The position numbers and the translations under genes are program-made. Positions 7,584 through 16,405 of a stretch of 60,816 bases of DNA are shown piece by piece. How positions within the stretch are numbered: the first letter of the stretch is position 1; each line of letters opens with the position of its first letter. The notes below the pieces were generated by a model. That model did not search any database. It had not been told where the DNA came from and was given only the letters and a program-made list of their open reading frames with translations. Source of the stretch: an uncultured Prevotellaceae bacterium (GTDB lineage Bacteria > Bacteroidota > Bacteroidia > Bacteroidales > Bacteroidaceae); assembly GCA_947167455.1 (NCBI GenBank), contig CAMVIB010000016.1, positions 1 through 60,816 on the forward strand, written 5' to 3'.

Positions 7584-10500
7584 TTACTTGACGGCCACCT
7601 TCTTGCCGTTGACGATGTAGATGCCCTTCTGAGCACGGCTGACGCGCTGGCCAGAGAGGGTGTAGATGGCGCCCTGCTCAGTCTGAGCCTCACCGTTGAT
7701 CTCGCTGATGCCGGTGGTGATGCCGTCGATGAACAGCTTGACCTCGCCTGCGACCGCGTTGTCAACGTCGATGTAAGCGCGGAAGGCCTTGATGTTGGTC
7801 TTGCCCTGGCTCTTATACACGGCACCGTTGCCGATGAAGTAGTCACCTGCGACGACGGTGGTGGGACCAAAGACACCGATGAAGTTGGCATTCGTGCCTG
7901 CGACCTTAGCATCAGTAGCAGCATCGACCTGAACGCCATTGAAAACTTGCTCCGTGCTGGCGACTGTTGCCTTCACTAGGACAGGAACGTTGGCGGTGAT
8001 AGAACCATCACCCTTGTTGAAGTTGATGGTGATGTCATTTGCATCAGTGCTATTATCGGAGAAGTTGTAAACCTCAGTGCCAGCACCGAAGGCGGCAGTA
8101 ACCTGATTTGCAGTCAGCGTGAAGGGCAGAACGACTGTGTTGAAGCCTTTCTTAATGTTGCGGGTCATCGTCACGTTAGCAACCTGTACATCCTTGATGT
8201 CGTTGTCATCATCCTCGTCAAAAGCGACAGCGGTAGCAATGTCTGTAGCGGACAGCAGTTCGCCATCAGCAATGGACATCCACTGATACTGAGTAGTAGC
8301 CTCTGCATAGAACGTCATCGTTACTTCGGTCTCCTCCGTGAGAGTAAAGGGCAGGAAGCGCCACTGCCAACCCGTACCATTGCCACCAACGGTAGGTGCA
8401 TTTTCTGCCTTAGTGATGTCACCGTTAGAGAAAGTATCGCTGTCGCTCCAGCTGGCAACGCCAGAGGTGTTGATACCACGTCCAGGAGAAGCGAAGTTGG
8501 GAAGGCTGATTGTAACGTCTGTAGCGGAGCAGCTCACAGAACTGGTTGTCCCGGCAGAGGTTCGTGCAGCAACTTTGATAACATATTCACCTGCGGGCAG
8601 TGTGGTTGTCTTCTCATACTTGATAGTCCAGCCGTTGGCATTGCCCCAACCAGCAGCAGCCTGCTCGTAGTAAGCATGGTAGTCGCCGCTCCAGTGTTCC
8701 CAGTCATAGTAGTTAGGTGTTGCAGCCTCGCCAGCAACGGTAGCCGTACCTGTCCATGAGCCGAAGTCACCAATCAGACCATTGAGAGAGTAGGTGTAGT
8801 CAGCTGCCACCTTGTTGTACTGTGCGATGTTAAGGTTCTGGAAAGCAACTTCAGCTTCAGCAGCAGTGTTAGGAGCTGCAACGGTAGCTGCCAGTTCTTC
8901 ACCGAAGAGAGCGATAGTCTCAGCCTTGTAAGCAACATACTTGTTATAGGAAGGAGCAGCAGCGGTGAAGGTTGTAGTAGCAGCGGTCAAGGTTTCCGTA
9001 GCTGCGGTGTACTCGGCAGTGGTGCCCGGAGTTGCTGCAATGGCGGCATCGAGAGCTGTCAGCTCTGAACCTGTAACATTGGCATTGGCATTGGCAGCCT
9101 TGGCCTCATTAGCAGCAGCCACAGCAGCGTTGAATGCCGCCTTGGCAGCTATCAGAGCCGAAAGGTCGCTCGCAGCGCCATTTACCGCGTCGATAGCAGC
9201 CTGATACTCTGCGGAAGTGCTCCATTCGATATTGTTCTCATCTACAATAGCCTTGTATGTGGCATAGTCTGTAGCATCTGCGCTGGCCTCAAGAGCCTCG
9301 AACGCTGCAACAGCCTCTGCAAGAGCTTCCTCATAGACAGACAAATCAACGCCACCAGCATAATACACCTTGAAGTTGTCGGCACTGAGCCAGTTGGCAT
9401 TGGTGTTGTTGGCCTCAAGACCGAAGGTAACGGAACCGCTACCGCCATGTGAGAAGCTGACAGTATAGTGGTTGATGTAGAGGCGGACGTTGCTGATAGC
9501 CTGCGTCTCCTTCTTCAGACTGGACTGAACGTAGAGGTTAGCGCCTGTGATGTCGTCAGCACCGGCGGGATCGTGGCAGATGGAAGCGTCACATTCGAGA
9601 ACGTAAGTTCCTTCGGGCAGCGAGCTAACGGTCTGCGCGATGACACCGTTGCCAAGCTGGCTGGGATGCCAAGCCTCGATGAAGTTGGTGATGGCCAGAC
9701 CTGTCTCAGGGTTCGTGTCTGTACGGTTCTGCTGACCGCAGTTTTTGCCTGTGATGGTGATTGTCCAACCCGGAGGAAGAACCTGGTTGGCCGTGGGAAT
9801 CTCGAAGTCCGGGTTCGTCAGATAGATGTTGGTGATATCGAAGCGCTTGCCTTCGTTCAGGGTGACGGAGCTGATGAACGCAGCAGCTGCTGCCCGCAGC
9901 TGAGGCTTTGCCGTTTCAATGGCTGCGTTGAGGGCATCAAGTGTTGTTGTGGCATTGACAGTTGCATCGATGGTAGTCAGGTCCAACGTTGCATCACCGC
10001 TATAAACGGTAGCATCGTCGTCCAGAGCATCTACAGCACCTCTGAAGGTGAGATAGCCAGCATAAGCGGACTGCAAAGCCTTGGCTGCATCAACACGCGT
10101 TGCCAGCTCAGAAGATGCGTTGCTGATAGCCTCCTCGGTATTCAGACTTGACACATCAATGCCGTCAGCATATTCCTTGGCTGCGGTATAAGCGGCTGTG
10201 GTAGTTGTGCCCTCGAGCGCAGGTACGGCGTCTATCTGAGCCTGAAGAGCAGTCTTCAGCTCAGAGAGGTCAAGACCAAGGTAGGTGAGCTTAAAGTTAT
10301 CCCAAACGCACCACGTATCTGTGCGCGTGCCACGGACACCGATGGTGAGCGTACCGTTGGTAACAGTCACCTCTATGGGACCAACCACGTATTCACCAGC
10401 AGTGAACTGAGTGGCAACACCACCCATGCTACCCTCTGAATGAGTCATAGCTTTGAAAGGAGCAGTTACATCGTTTGCATACACCACAGGCATGTCTGCG

Positions 10501-11294
10501 CCAGTAGCGGTGTATTCTGTAACGGCAGCCTGAGCGGTGAGCTGATACTTACCATTGGGGACGGTGAGTGCTTGGCTCAGAGTAAAGGCAGCTCTCCATG
10601 ACTCAGCGTTGGGATTATAAATGACGTTATCTCCACTTACGTTTCCACCGCATGCATTGTAGTTTGAAGAATTCATCGTCCAGCCTGCACCTTTTTGGAT
10701 TGCATCGAAGCTGAAGTTGGCGTTGACGATATACGACGTTACATCTACAGGATTATCTACCGACGCGTTAGCTACACCCACAGGTACAGCAGGAATAGCC
10801 ATCAGTTTCCACTGAGCACCCGCAATGGTGCCATCTGCGCCAGGAGTTACTTTGGTGCCATCAGCGCCAGCCGTAAGATAAGCACCTGCACCGCCGCCGT
10901 GATTGTCGGCAGAAACAATCGTATAGACAGGGCCATTGTCGGTGGCAACTTCCGTGAACGTCCAAGTAGAGTTCTTTCCAGAAGACTGATCGAGATAAAC
11001 CGTTCCACCAGACAGGTTTTCGAGGCCTTTACCACTGCCATTGATGTCAGTGCGGATTTTGTAATTGCTACCGACAGCCTCCAGCGTTACAGCTATACCA
11101 TTGCCTGTGGTACCGGTAGTAGTGATACTTGCCTGAGTACCCCAGCCATTACCTCTTGTTAGGTATTCGCCTGTCCCGACATTGTAGAGCATGAAGTTAC
11201 CTGCTCCAACCTCGGATGCTGTCCAGCTTTGTGCCTGTGCACTCAGCCCGACCATGGCCGCCACGGCGGCCAAGAAGAGTTTGATTTTCTTCAT
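7584..11294 (-). CDS. Large secreted multidomain lectin-like protein (1236 aa)
   Basis: Signal peptide at 1-21 (VGLSAQA-Q). Residues about 22-168 look like a ricin-type beta-trefoil (repeated FMLYNVGTGEYLT, YTIVSADNHG, AYLTAGADG, QWKL). Carbohydrate-binding-like modules follow (about 185-340, 475-655, 830-1030; NANFSFD, NPDFEIPT, NANWLSADNFKVYYAG) with alanine-rich FIVAR-like helical linkers between. The C-terminal beta domain (IKKGFNTVVLPFTLTANQV) and tail GIYIVNGKKVAVK match the 1172-aa paralogue and resemble a type IX sorting signal. Its own promoter is present. I see no catalytic domain; a surface glycan-binding or adhesive role is inferred. Confidence 0.75.
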   Translation of the reverse strand: MKKIKLFLAAVAAMVGLSAQAQSWTASEVGAGNFMLYNVGTGEYLTRGNGWGTQASITTTGTTGNGIAVTLEAVGSNYKIRTDINGSGKGLENLSGGTVYLDQSSGKNSTWTFTEVATDNGPVYTIVSADNHGGGAGAYLTAGADGTKVTPGADGTIAGAQWKLMAIPAVPVGVANASVDNPVDVTSYIVNANFSFDAIQKGAGWTMNSSNYNACGGNVSGDNVIYNPNAESWRAAFTLSQALTVPNGKYQLTAQAAVTEYTATGADMPVVYANDVTAPFKAMTHSEGSMGGVATQFTAGEYVVGPIEVTVTNGTLTIGVRGTRTDTWCVWDNFKLTYLGLDLSELKTALQAQIDAVPALEGTTTTAAYTAAKEYADGIDVSSLNTEEAISNASSELATRVDAAKALQSAYAGYLTFRGAVDALDDDATVYSGDATLDLTTIDATVNATTTLDALNAAIETAKPQLRAAAAAFISSVTLNEGKRFDITNIYLTNPDFEIPTANQVLPPGWTITITGKNCGQQNRTDTNPETGLAITNFIEAWHPSQLGNGVIAQTVSSLPEGTYVLECDASICHDPAGADDITGANLYVQSSLKKETQAISNVRLYINHYTVSFSHGGSGSVTFGLEANNTNANWLSADNFKVYYAGGVDLSVYEEALAEAVAAFEALEASADATDYATYKAIVDENNIEWSTSAEYQAAIDAVNGAASDLSALIAAKAAFNAAVAAANEAKAANANANVTGSELTALDAAIAATPGTTAEYTAATETLTAATTTFTAAAPSYNKYVAYKAETIALFGEELAATVAAPNTAAEAEVAFQNLNIAQYNKVAADYTYSLNGLIGDFGSWTGTATVAGEAATPNYYDWEHWSGDYHAYYEQAAAGWGNANGWTIKYEKTTTLPAGEYVIKVAARTSAGTTSSVSCSATDVTISLPNFASPGRGINTSGVASWSDSDTFSNGDITKAENAPTVGGNGTGWQWRFLPFTLTEETEVTMTFYAEATTQYQWMSIADGELLSATDIATAVAFDEDDDNDIKDVQVANVTMTRNIKKGFNTVVLPFTLTANQVTAAFGAGTEVYNFSDNSTDANDITINFNKGDGSITANVPVLVKATVASTEQVFNGVQVDAATDAKVAGTNANFIGVFGPTTVVAGDYFIGNGAVYKSQGKTNIKAFRAYIDVDNAVAGEVKLFIDGITTGISEINGEAQTEQGAIYTLSGQRVSRAQKGIYIVNGKKVAVK

Positions 11295-11367
11295 TTGTTT
11301 AAAAATAAGTTAATTAGTAAATTATATATTGTGTGTTGTTGCTTGGTGTGCATGAGGAACCGCGCGA

Positions 11368-11397
11368 CAAAGTTATTGATTTTTATGTCATGTCGCA
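11368..11397 (-). promoter_or_regulatory. Promoter of the 1236-aa secreted protein
   Basis: Minus-strand TTG (11395-11397), a 19-bp spacer, then TAACTTTG (11368-11375), matching TTG-N19-TAnnTTTG. It lies 73 bp before the start codon. Confidence 0.65.
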
Positions 11398-11524
11398 AGC
11401 TTTTTAGTATTTTTTTTATAAAAATGATGGCGTTTTGCTGCGATTTTGTTGCGTGGCGTCCGATGACATGTGCGTTTTTGCGCTCTTGATGTGTACGCAA
11501 AGGTGCAAAGAAAGGTGCAAAGAC

Positions 11525-11583
11525 ACAAAAAAAGGACGCAAGGGCATAAAGAGAAACTGCTCTTTGTGTCCTTGCGTCCTTTC
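11525..11583 (-). terminator. Terminator of the mazG-valS operon
   Basis: A long hairpin with a 13-bp outer stem (AAAGGACGCAAGG and its complement) continues into a partly paired inner stem. On the minus strand it is followed by seven T. It begins about 18 bp past the valS stop. Confidence 0.85.
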
Positions 11584-11601
11584 CTATCAGAGTTCTGCTG
11601 T

Positions 11602-14364
11602 TCAGAGTGCTGCTATGGAGTCTCTGAGTGCTGCTATTTTCTGCTCGGCATCGGCCTGCTTCTTGCGTTCCATCTCCACTACGGCTGCGGGTGCGTTCTG
11701 CACGAAGCGTTCGTTCTGGAGCTTCTTCGTCACGCTGGCGAGGAAGCCCTCCACGCGTTCGAGCTCGGCCTGCAGCTTCTTGCGCTCGGCGTCGAGGTCT
11801 ATGAGGTCGCCCAGTGGCACGTCGTACTCTGCCGTACCGATGAGGAATGATGCGCTTCCTGCCGACTTCTCTGCCACGGTGTTGACGGCGTCGAGGTTGG
11901 CCATCTTCATGAGGGCTTCTACTCCGCCTCGCGGCAGCTGTGGCGTGTCGGCGTCTGCCACGACTTCGAGTGTGAGTTGCTGCTTGGGAGCTATGTTCTT
12001 CTGGCTGCGGATGGCTCGCACGGCGGTGACGATTTCCTTGATGCCTTCGATGTCGGCGCAGAGCTTACGGTCGTCGTCGGTGGCATGTGGCATGTGCAGC
12101 TCGTCGCGCATGATGCTCTGTCCTGGCTGTCGGTCGTAGAGAGCCTGCCACAGCTCCTCGGTGATGAAAGGCATGAAGGGGTGCAGCATCTTCAGCAGCA
12201 CCTCGAAGAAGGCGAGTGTGGCATCGTAGGTGGCGCGGTCGATGTGCTGTGGCTTGCCGTCGATGTATGCGGGTTTCACCATCTCGAGGTACCATCCTGA
12301 GAACTCGTCCCAGAAGAGCCGATATATCGTCATGAGGGCTTCGGAGAGGCGGTACTTGGCGAAGTCGTCGGCGAGCTCCTCGTCGGCGAGTCTGAGTTTT
12401 GCGGCGAACCATGCCGTGGCGAGCTGTGCTGCTTCGGGCTGTGCTGTGTCGGCGACTTCCCACCCTTTTACGAGTCGGAAGGCATTCCATATCTTGTTGT
12501 TGAAGTTGCGTCCCTGCTCGCATAGGCTCTCGTCGAAGAGTATGTCGTTGCCGGCCGGTGCGCTGAGCATCATGCCCATGCGCACGCCGTCGGCTCCGAA
12601 GCGGTCTATGAGGTCGAGAGGGTCGGGGCTGTTTCCGAGCGACTTAGACATCTTGCGTCCGAGCTTGTCGCGCACGATGCCTGTGAAATACACGTGTCGG
12701 AAAGGCGGCAGCTGCTGGTACTCGTAGCCCGCCATTATCATGCGTGCCACCCAGAAGAAGATGATGTCGGGCCCGGTGACGAGGTCTGCGGTGGGGTAGT
12801 AGTAGCTGATCTCTTCGTTGCCGGGGTTGCGTATGCCGTCGAAGAGGCTTATGGGCCATAGCCACGATGAGAACCATGTGTCGAGGGCGTCCTCGTCCTG
12901 CCGGAGGTCGGCGGGCTGGAGGTCGGCGTTGCCGCTCTTCTGTCGTGCCAGTGTCAGGGCCTCGGCCTCGTTCTCGGCCACTACGAATCCTCCCGTGGGC
13001 AGATACCATGCCGGGATGCGGTGTCCCCACCACAGCTGTCGGCTGATGCACCAGTCCTTGATGTTCTCGAGCCAGTGGCGGTAGGTGTTCTTGTACTTTG
13101 TGGGGTAGAATTGTATGTCGTCGTTCATGACGGGCGGCAGAGCAATGTCGGCCATGTGCTGCATCTTGAGGAACCACTGCATGGAGAGCTTGGGCTCTAT
13201 GGGCACTCCTGTGCGCTCCGAGCAACCTATCTTGTTGTCGTAGTCTTCGATTTTCTCCATGAGACCTGCGGCGGTCATGTCCTCGGCTATGCGTCGGCGG
13301 CAGTCGAAGCGTTCCATGCCCACGTATCTGTCGAGTGCAATGACGAGCTGCTGTGGCACCTCGGCTTCTGCCAGTGCTTTCTGCTGTGCCTGTGCTATGC
13401 GTTGGCTTAGTGTGGCGTCGTCGTTGAAGATGTCTATGGCTTCGAGGTTGTACTTCTCGCCGAGCATGTAGTCGTTGACGTCGTGTGCGGGTGTCACCTT
13501 GAGGCATCCTGTTCCGAACTCGATGTCAACATAATCGTCCTCGATGACGGGAATGACCCTTCCGACGACCGGCACTATGACCTTGTGGCCCTTGAGCCAC
13601 TGGTTCTTGGGGTCGTCGGGGTTGATGCACATTGCCACGTCGCCCATGATGGTCTCGGGGCGTGTGGTGGCTACGACGGCGTAGTAGCCGCGTTCATCCT
13701 TGTGCACCACATTGCCTTCGGCGGCGACGGCGTCGGCCGGCACTGTGTCGGCCAGGTAGTATTTCATGTAGTAGAGCTTGGTGTGCTCTTCCTTATAGAC
13801 CACCTCCTCGTCGGAGAGTGCCGTGAGGGCTTTGGGGTCCCAGTTCACCATGCGCACGCCTCGGTAGATGAGGCCTTTGCGGTAAAGATCTACGAAGACC
13901 TTGATGACGCTCTCGCTGCGCGTGGCGTCCATGGTGAATGCTGTGCGGTCCCAGTCGCACGAGCATCCGAGTCGTCGCAGCTGCTTGAGGATGATGCCTC
14001 CGTGCTCCTCTGTCCATGCCCATGCGTGCTTGAGGAACTCCTCGCGTGTGAGGTCGCTCTTCTTGATGCCCTGCTCGGCGAGTCTGTTGACGACCTTGGC
14101 CTCGGTGGCTATGCTGGCATGGTCGGTGCCCGGCACCCAGCAGGCGTTCTTGCCTTCCATCCGTGCGTGGCGCACGAGGATGTCCTGGATGGTCTCGTTG
14201 AGCACGTGCCCCATGTGCAGGACTCCCGTCACGTTGGGCGGGGGTATGACGACGGTGTATGGCTCGCGGCCGTCGGGCTTTGAGCTGAAGAGTTTGTTGT
14301 CTAACCAGTACTGATACCATTTACCCTCCACGTCGGAGGGGTTGTACTTGCTTGCTAATTCCAT
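11602..14364 (-). CDS. valS: Valyl-tRNA synthetase
   Basis: Class Ia synthetase that charges tRNA-Val in the cytoplasm, 920 residues, normal for the family. The start is set at ATG 14364 ([16 protein letters not shown]), because the open frame upstream is low-complexity and antisense-like. The HIGH signature is HMGH at 50-53 within [13 protein letters not shown], and KMSKS lies near residue 570 ([16 protein letters not shown]). The CP1 editing domain lies between them. The C-terminal arm ends in a coiled coil ([19 protein letters not shown]). It is the last gene of mazG / lipoprotein / valS, 61 bp behind the lipoprotein and followed by a strong terminator. Confidence 0.95.
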   Translation of the reverse strand: MELASKYNPSDVEGKWYQYWLDNKLFSSKPDGREPYTVVIPPPNVTGVLHMGHVLNETIQDILVRHARMEGKNACWVPGTDHASIATEAKVVNRLAEQGIKKSDLTREEFLKHAWAWTEEHGGIILKQLRRLGCSCDWDRTAFTMDATRSESVIKVFVDLYRKGLIYRGVRMVNWDPKALTALSDEEVVYKEEHTKLYYMKYYLADTVPADAVAAEGNVVHKDERGYYAVVATTRPETIMGDVAMCINPDDPKNQWLKGHKVIVPVVGRVIPVIEDDYVDIEFGTGCLKVTPAHDVNDYMLGEKYNLEAIDIFNDDATLSQRIAQAQQKALAEAEVPQQLVIALDRYVGMERFDCRRRIAEDMTAAGLMEKIEDYDNKIGCSERTGVPIEPKLSMQWFLKMQHMADIALPPVMNDDIQFYPTKYKNTYRHWLENIKDWCISRQLWWGHRIPAWYLPTGGFVVAENEAEALTLARQKSGNADLQPADLRQDEDALDTWFSSWLWPISLFDGIRNPGNEEISYYYPTADLVTGPDIIFFWVARMIMAGYEYQQLPPFRHVYFTGIVRDKLGRKMSKSLGNSPDPLDLIDRFGADGVRMGMMLSAPAGNDILFDESLCEQGRNFNNKIWNAFRLVKGWEVADTAQPEAAQLATAWFAAKLRLADEELADDFAKYRLSEALMTIYRLFWDEFSGWYLEMVKPAYIDGKPQHIDRATYDATLAFFEVLLKMLHPFMPFITEELWQALYDRQPGQSIMRDELHMPHATDDDRKLCADIEGIKEIVTAVRAIRSQKNIAPKQQLTLEVVADADTPQLPRGGVEALMKMANLDAVNTVAEKSAGSASFLIGTAEYDVPLGDLIDLDAERKKLQAELERVEGFLASVTKKLQNERFVQNAPAAVVEMERKKQADAEQKIAALRDSIAAL

Positions 14365-14425
14365 GTCTTGTGTGTGGGGGTGTGGGCCGTGTGTGCGGCG
14401 CTTTATGGTTGTTGTTGTGGTGGGT

Positions 14426-15151
14426 TCAGTAAACGGGTCCTCCGTCGAGCATCTCGGGCGACACCTCGACATCCTCGCTCTCGGGGTTGAAGTCTTTGCC
14501 AGAGGTGGGGTCGGCCTCGTAGTCGTAGTTGGCATTCTCGTAGTTGGCCTCGCCGGGTCTGAGGCGATGCATGATGTGTGCATCCACGTGTCCCGATGCG
14601 AGGCGCAGCGTGTCGGCGGTGAGGCGTCTGATGGTGAAGGTGTCTGTGAACTGCTCGACGCCGAAGGAGCCTGTGATGAGAAGCTTGCCGTTGTAGATCG
14701 ACCATCCCTCGATGGTGACGTCGGTGAGGTTGATGCCCTCTGCGGCACCTCCGTTGCCTATCTGATAGCCTTTGACGTTGCCCTCGGCGATAGGGTCGGC
14801 CTCCACCCACTCGCCGACGAGCATCGATGTGTTGACGACGACAGACACCTCCTGGCGCCGCGATGTCGGTGTGAGCATTATGGCGAGCTGCTCGCCGGGC
14901 GTGATTTTCCCTATGACGCTGACGTCGGGGCTCAGAGAGTGCCACAGCGTGTCGCCTTGGTCGGTGAGGAAGAGCAGGCTGTCGCTGCCTCTGACATCGA
15001 GGCATATGCCGTATGACATAGAGTCGCGGGCTATCTCCACCATGCGCATGCCGCGTTGCTGCGAGCTGTCGTCTTGCCTGAAGCTGCAGCCTGCCATCAA
15101 CATTGCTGCTGTCACGGCGATAAGCGTGAGTGTCGTGAGTCGTTTCGTCAT
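14426..15151 (-). CDS. Lipocalin-like lipoprotein
   Basis: 241 residues from ATG 15151. A signal with lipobox LMAGC puts the lipid cysteine near residue 22. The first half of the mature part has beta-strand repeats ([16 protein letters not shown]). The second half ([10 protein letters not shown] ... [15 protein letters not shown] ... [14 protein letters not shown] ... [13 protein letters not shown]) has the pattern of lipocalin-like domains in Bacteroidales lipoproteins. The acidic C-terminus ends LDGGPVY. It starts 7 bp after the mazG stop, so it is in the mazG-valS operon. Ligand unknown; family call moderate. Confidence 0.7.
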   Translation of the reverse strand: MTKRLTTLTLIAVTAAMLMAGCSFRQDDSSQQRGMRMVEIARDSMSYGICLDVRGSDSLLFLTDQGDTLWHSLSPDVSVIGKITPGEQLAIMLTPTSRRQEVSVVVNTSMLVGEWVEADPIAEGNVKGYQIGNGGAAEGINLTDVTIEGWSIYNGKLLITGSFGVEQFTDTFTIRRLTADTLRLASGHVDAHIMHRLRPGEANYENANYDYEADPTSGKDFNPESEDVEVSPEMLDGGPVY

Positions 15152-15158
15152 GAGTGAA

Positions 15159-15989
15159 TCAATTTGTGCCTTCGTCGTTTGACGTGTCGTGTTCCAGGGC
15201 CTTGGCTTCGTTCCATATAGCATCCATCTCGGCCAGTGTCATCTCTGTGAGGGGCCGCCCTGCGCGGATGCTATGCTCCTCGAGGTATGTGAAGCGGCGT
15301 ATGAACTTGCGGTTCGTCAGCTCCAGGGCGTTGTCGGGGTTCAGCTTGTAGAGGCGTGCGGCATTGATGACCGAGAAGAGGAAGTCGCCGAGCTCCTGTG
15401 TGCTCTTGGCCTTGTCGCCGCGGCGCAGCTCAGCTTCCAGCTCGCCGAGCTCCTCGCGCACCTTCTCCCACACCTGCTCGCGCTGCTCCCAGTCGAAGCC
15501 CACGCCGCGCGCCTTGTCCTGGATGCGGTAGGCCTTGATGAGCGATGGCAGGGCCTCCGGCACGCCGCTGAGGACGCGGCGGTTGCCGTCCTTCTCCTTC
15601 ACCTTCAGCTGCTCCCAGTTTCTCAGCACCTCATCGACGGTGATCTCTCCACGCTCGATGCGTTCGGCCTCGGGGCCATAGACGTGCGGGTGCCGGTAGA
15701 TGAGCTTGTCGCAGAGCTTGTCGCAGACGTCGGCGATGTCGAAGTCGCCCGTCTCGGAGCCTATGCGTGCGTAGAACACGATGTGGAGCAGCACGTCGCC
15801 GAGTTCCTTGCAGATGTCGGACTTGTCGCCCTTGATGAGGGCATCGGCAAGCTCGTAGGTCTCCTCGATGGTGTTGGGCCGCAAGCTCTCGTTGGTCTGC
15901 TTGCGATCCCAGGGGCAACGCTCACGCAGCGTGTCCATCACGTCGAGCAGTCGCCCGAAAGCTTCAAGTTTCTCTTCTCTGCTGTGCAT
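15159..15989 (-). CDS. mazG: Nucleoside triphosphate pyrophosphohydrolase MazG
   Basis: Hydrolyses (d)NTPs to monophosphate and pyrophosphate, a nucleotide-pool cleaning enzyme. The start is ATG 15989 (MHSREEKLEAFGRLL), giving 276 residues, usual for the two-domain MazG. The first domain has RCPWDRKQTNESLRPNTIEE, then EETYELADAL and KELGDVLLHIVFYA with the Mg-binding EExxE...ExxD pattern. The second domain repeats it (REELGELEAEL, QELGDFLFSVINAAR). A promoter with good spacing lies about 125 bp upstream. First gene of the operon with the lipoprotein and valS. Confidence 0.92.
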   Translation of the reverse strand: MHSREEKLEAFGRLLDVMDTLRERCPWDRKQTNESLRPNTIEETYELADALIKGDKSDICKELGDVLLHIVFYARIGSETGDFDIADVCDKLCDKLIYRHPHVYGPEAERIERGEITVDEVLRNWEQLKVKEKDGNRRVLSGVPEALPSLIKAYRIQDKARGVGFDWEQREQVWEKVREELGELEAELRRGDKAKSTQELGDFLFSVINAARLYKLNPDNALELTNRKFIRRFTYLEEHSIRAGRPLTEMTLAEMDAIWNEAKALEHDTSNDEGTN

Positions 15990-16112
15990 AAGGCTTTGGT
16001 TTTTGTTTGTCCTCGGTGTGTCCGAAAGGGGGGTGTTGCCCTTCTTCGGCGGTGTGGCTGAAAGGGGAGCGGTTGCGTCGGTGGTGCGCAAGCCGTTGTC
16101 TGATTTCGGCGG

Positions 16113-16142
16113 CAAAGGTACGCAAAATGAGCGACCCTGCAA
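16113..16142 (-). promoter_or_regulatory. Promoter of the mazG-lipoprotein-valS operon
   Basis: Minus-strand TTG (16140-16142), 19-bp spacer, TACCTTTG (16113-16120): an exact Bacteroidota-type promoter. The untranslated leader is roughly 120 nt. Confidence 0.65.
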
Positions 16143-16188
16143 AACAATTGTGCAGATTTAATGCAAAAACGTAGAAAACATGACATCT

Positions 16189-16288
16189 CTTTTGCCCTTA
16201 CAGGGCGGGGGGATGTGCATCGCTCACCCGTGGCGCTGCCCCGGGCTGACATATCATTGCCCCTCTGGGGCATACTAACGTACAAAGC
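16189..16288 (+). repeat. Dispersed intergenic repeat (copy 1)
   Basis: About 100 bp beginning CTTTTGCCCTTACAGGGCG, with shared blocks further on (GGGCTGACATATCATTGCCCC, TGGGGCATACTAACGTA). A related copy lies in inverse orientation at 24358-24461. Confidence 0.75.
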
Positions 16289-16301
16289 TACGACTTCTTG
16301 A

Positions 16302-16359
16302 ACCCCGTAGAGGTGACTCATTCACTTTTTCAATGTGACGAGCCACCTCTACGGGGTTG
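16302..16359. repeat. 15-bp inverted repeat after clpB
   Basis: AACCCCGTAGAGGTG (16302-16316) and its exact complement (16345-16359), with partial inner pairing. It lies 46 bp past the clpB stop and could act as a terminator, though it has no T run. It also abuts the dispersed repeat. Confidence 0.7.
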
Positions 16360-16405
16360 CAACATCTTGCGTTAGCACACCGATATCCACGGCCTCGCCC
16401 GCTGT

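Noticed and set aside
14365..14748. N-terminal extension of valS
   Set aside because: The added 128 residues are low-complexity Thr/Pro/Arg/Ser and overlap the upstream lipoprotein gene in another frame. The family start fits ATG 14364.
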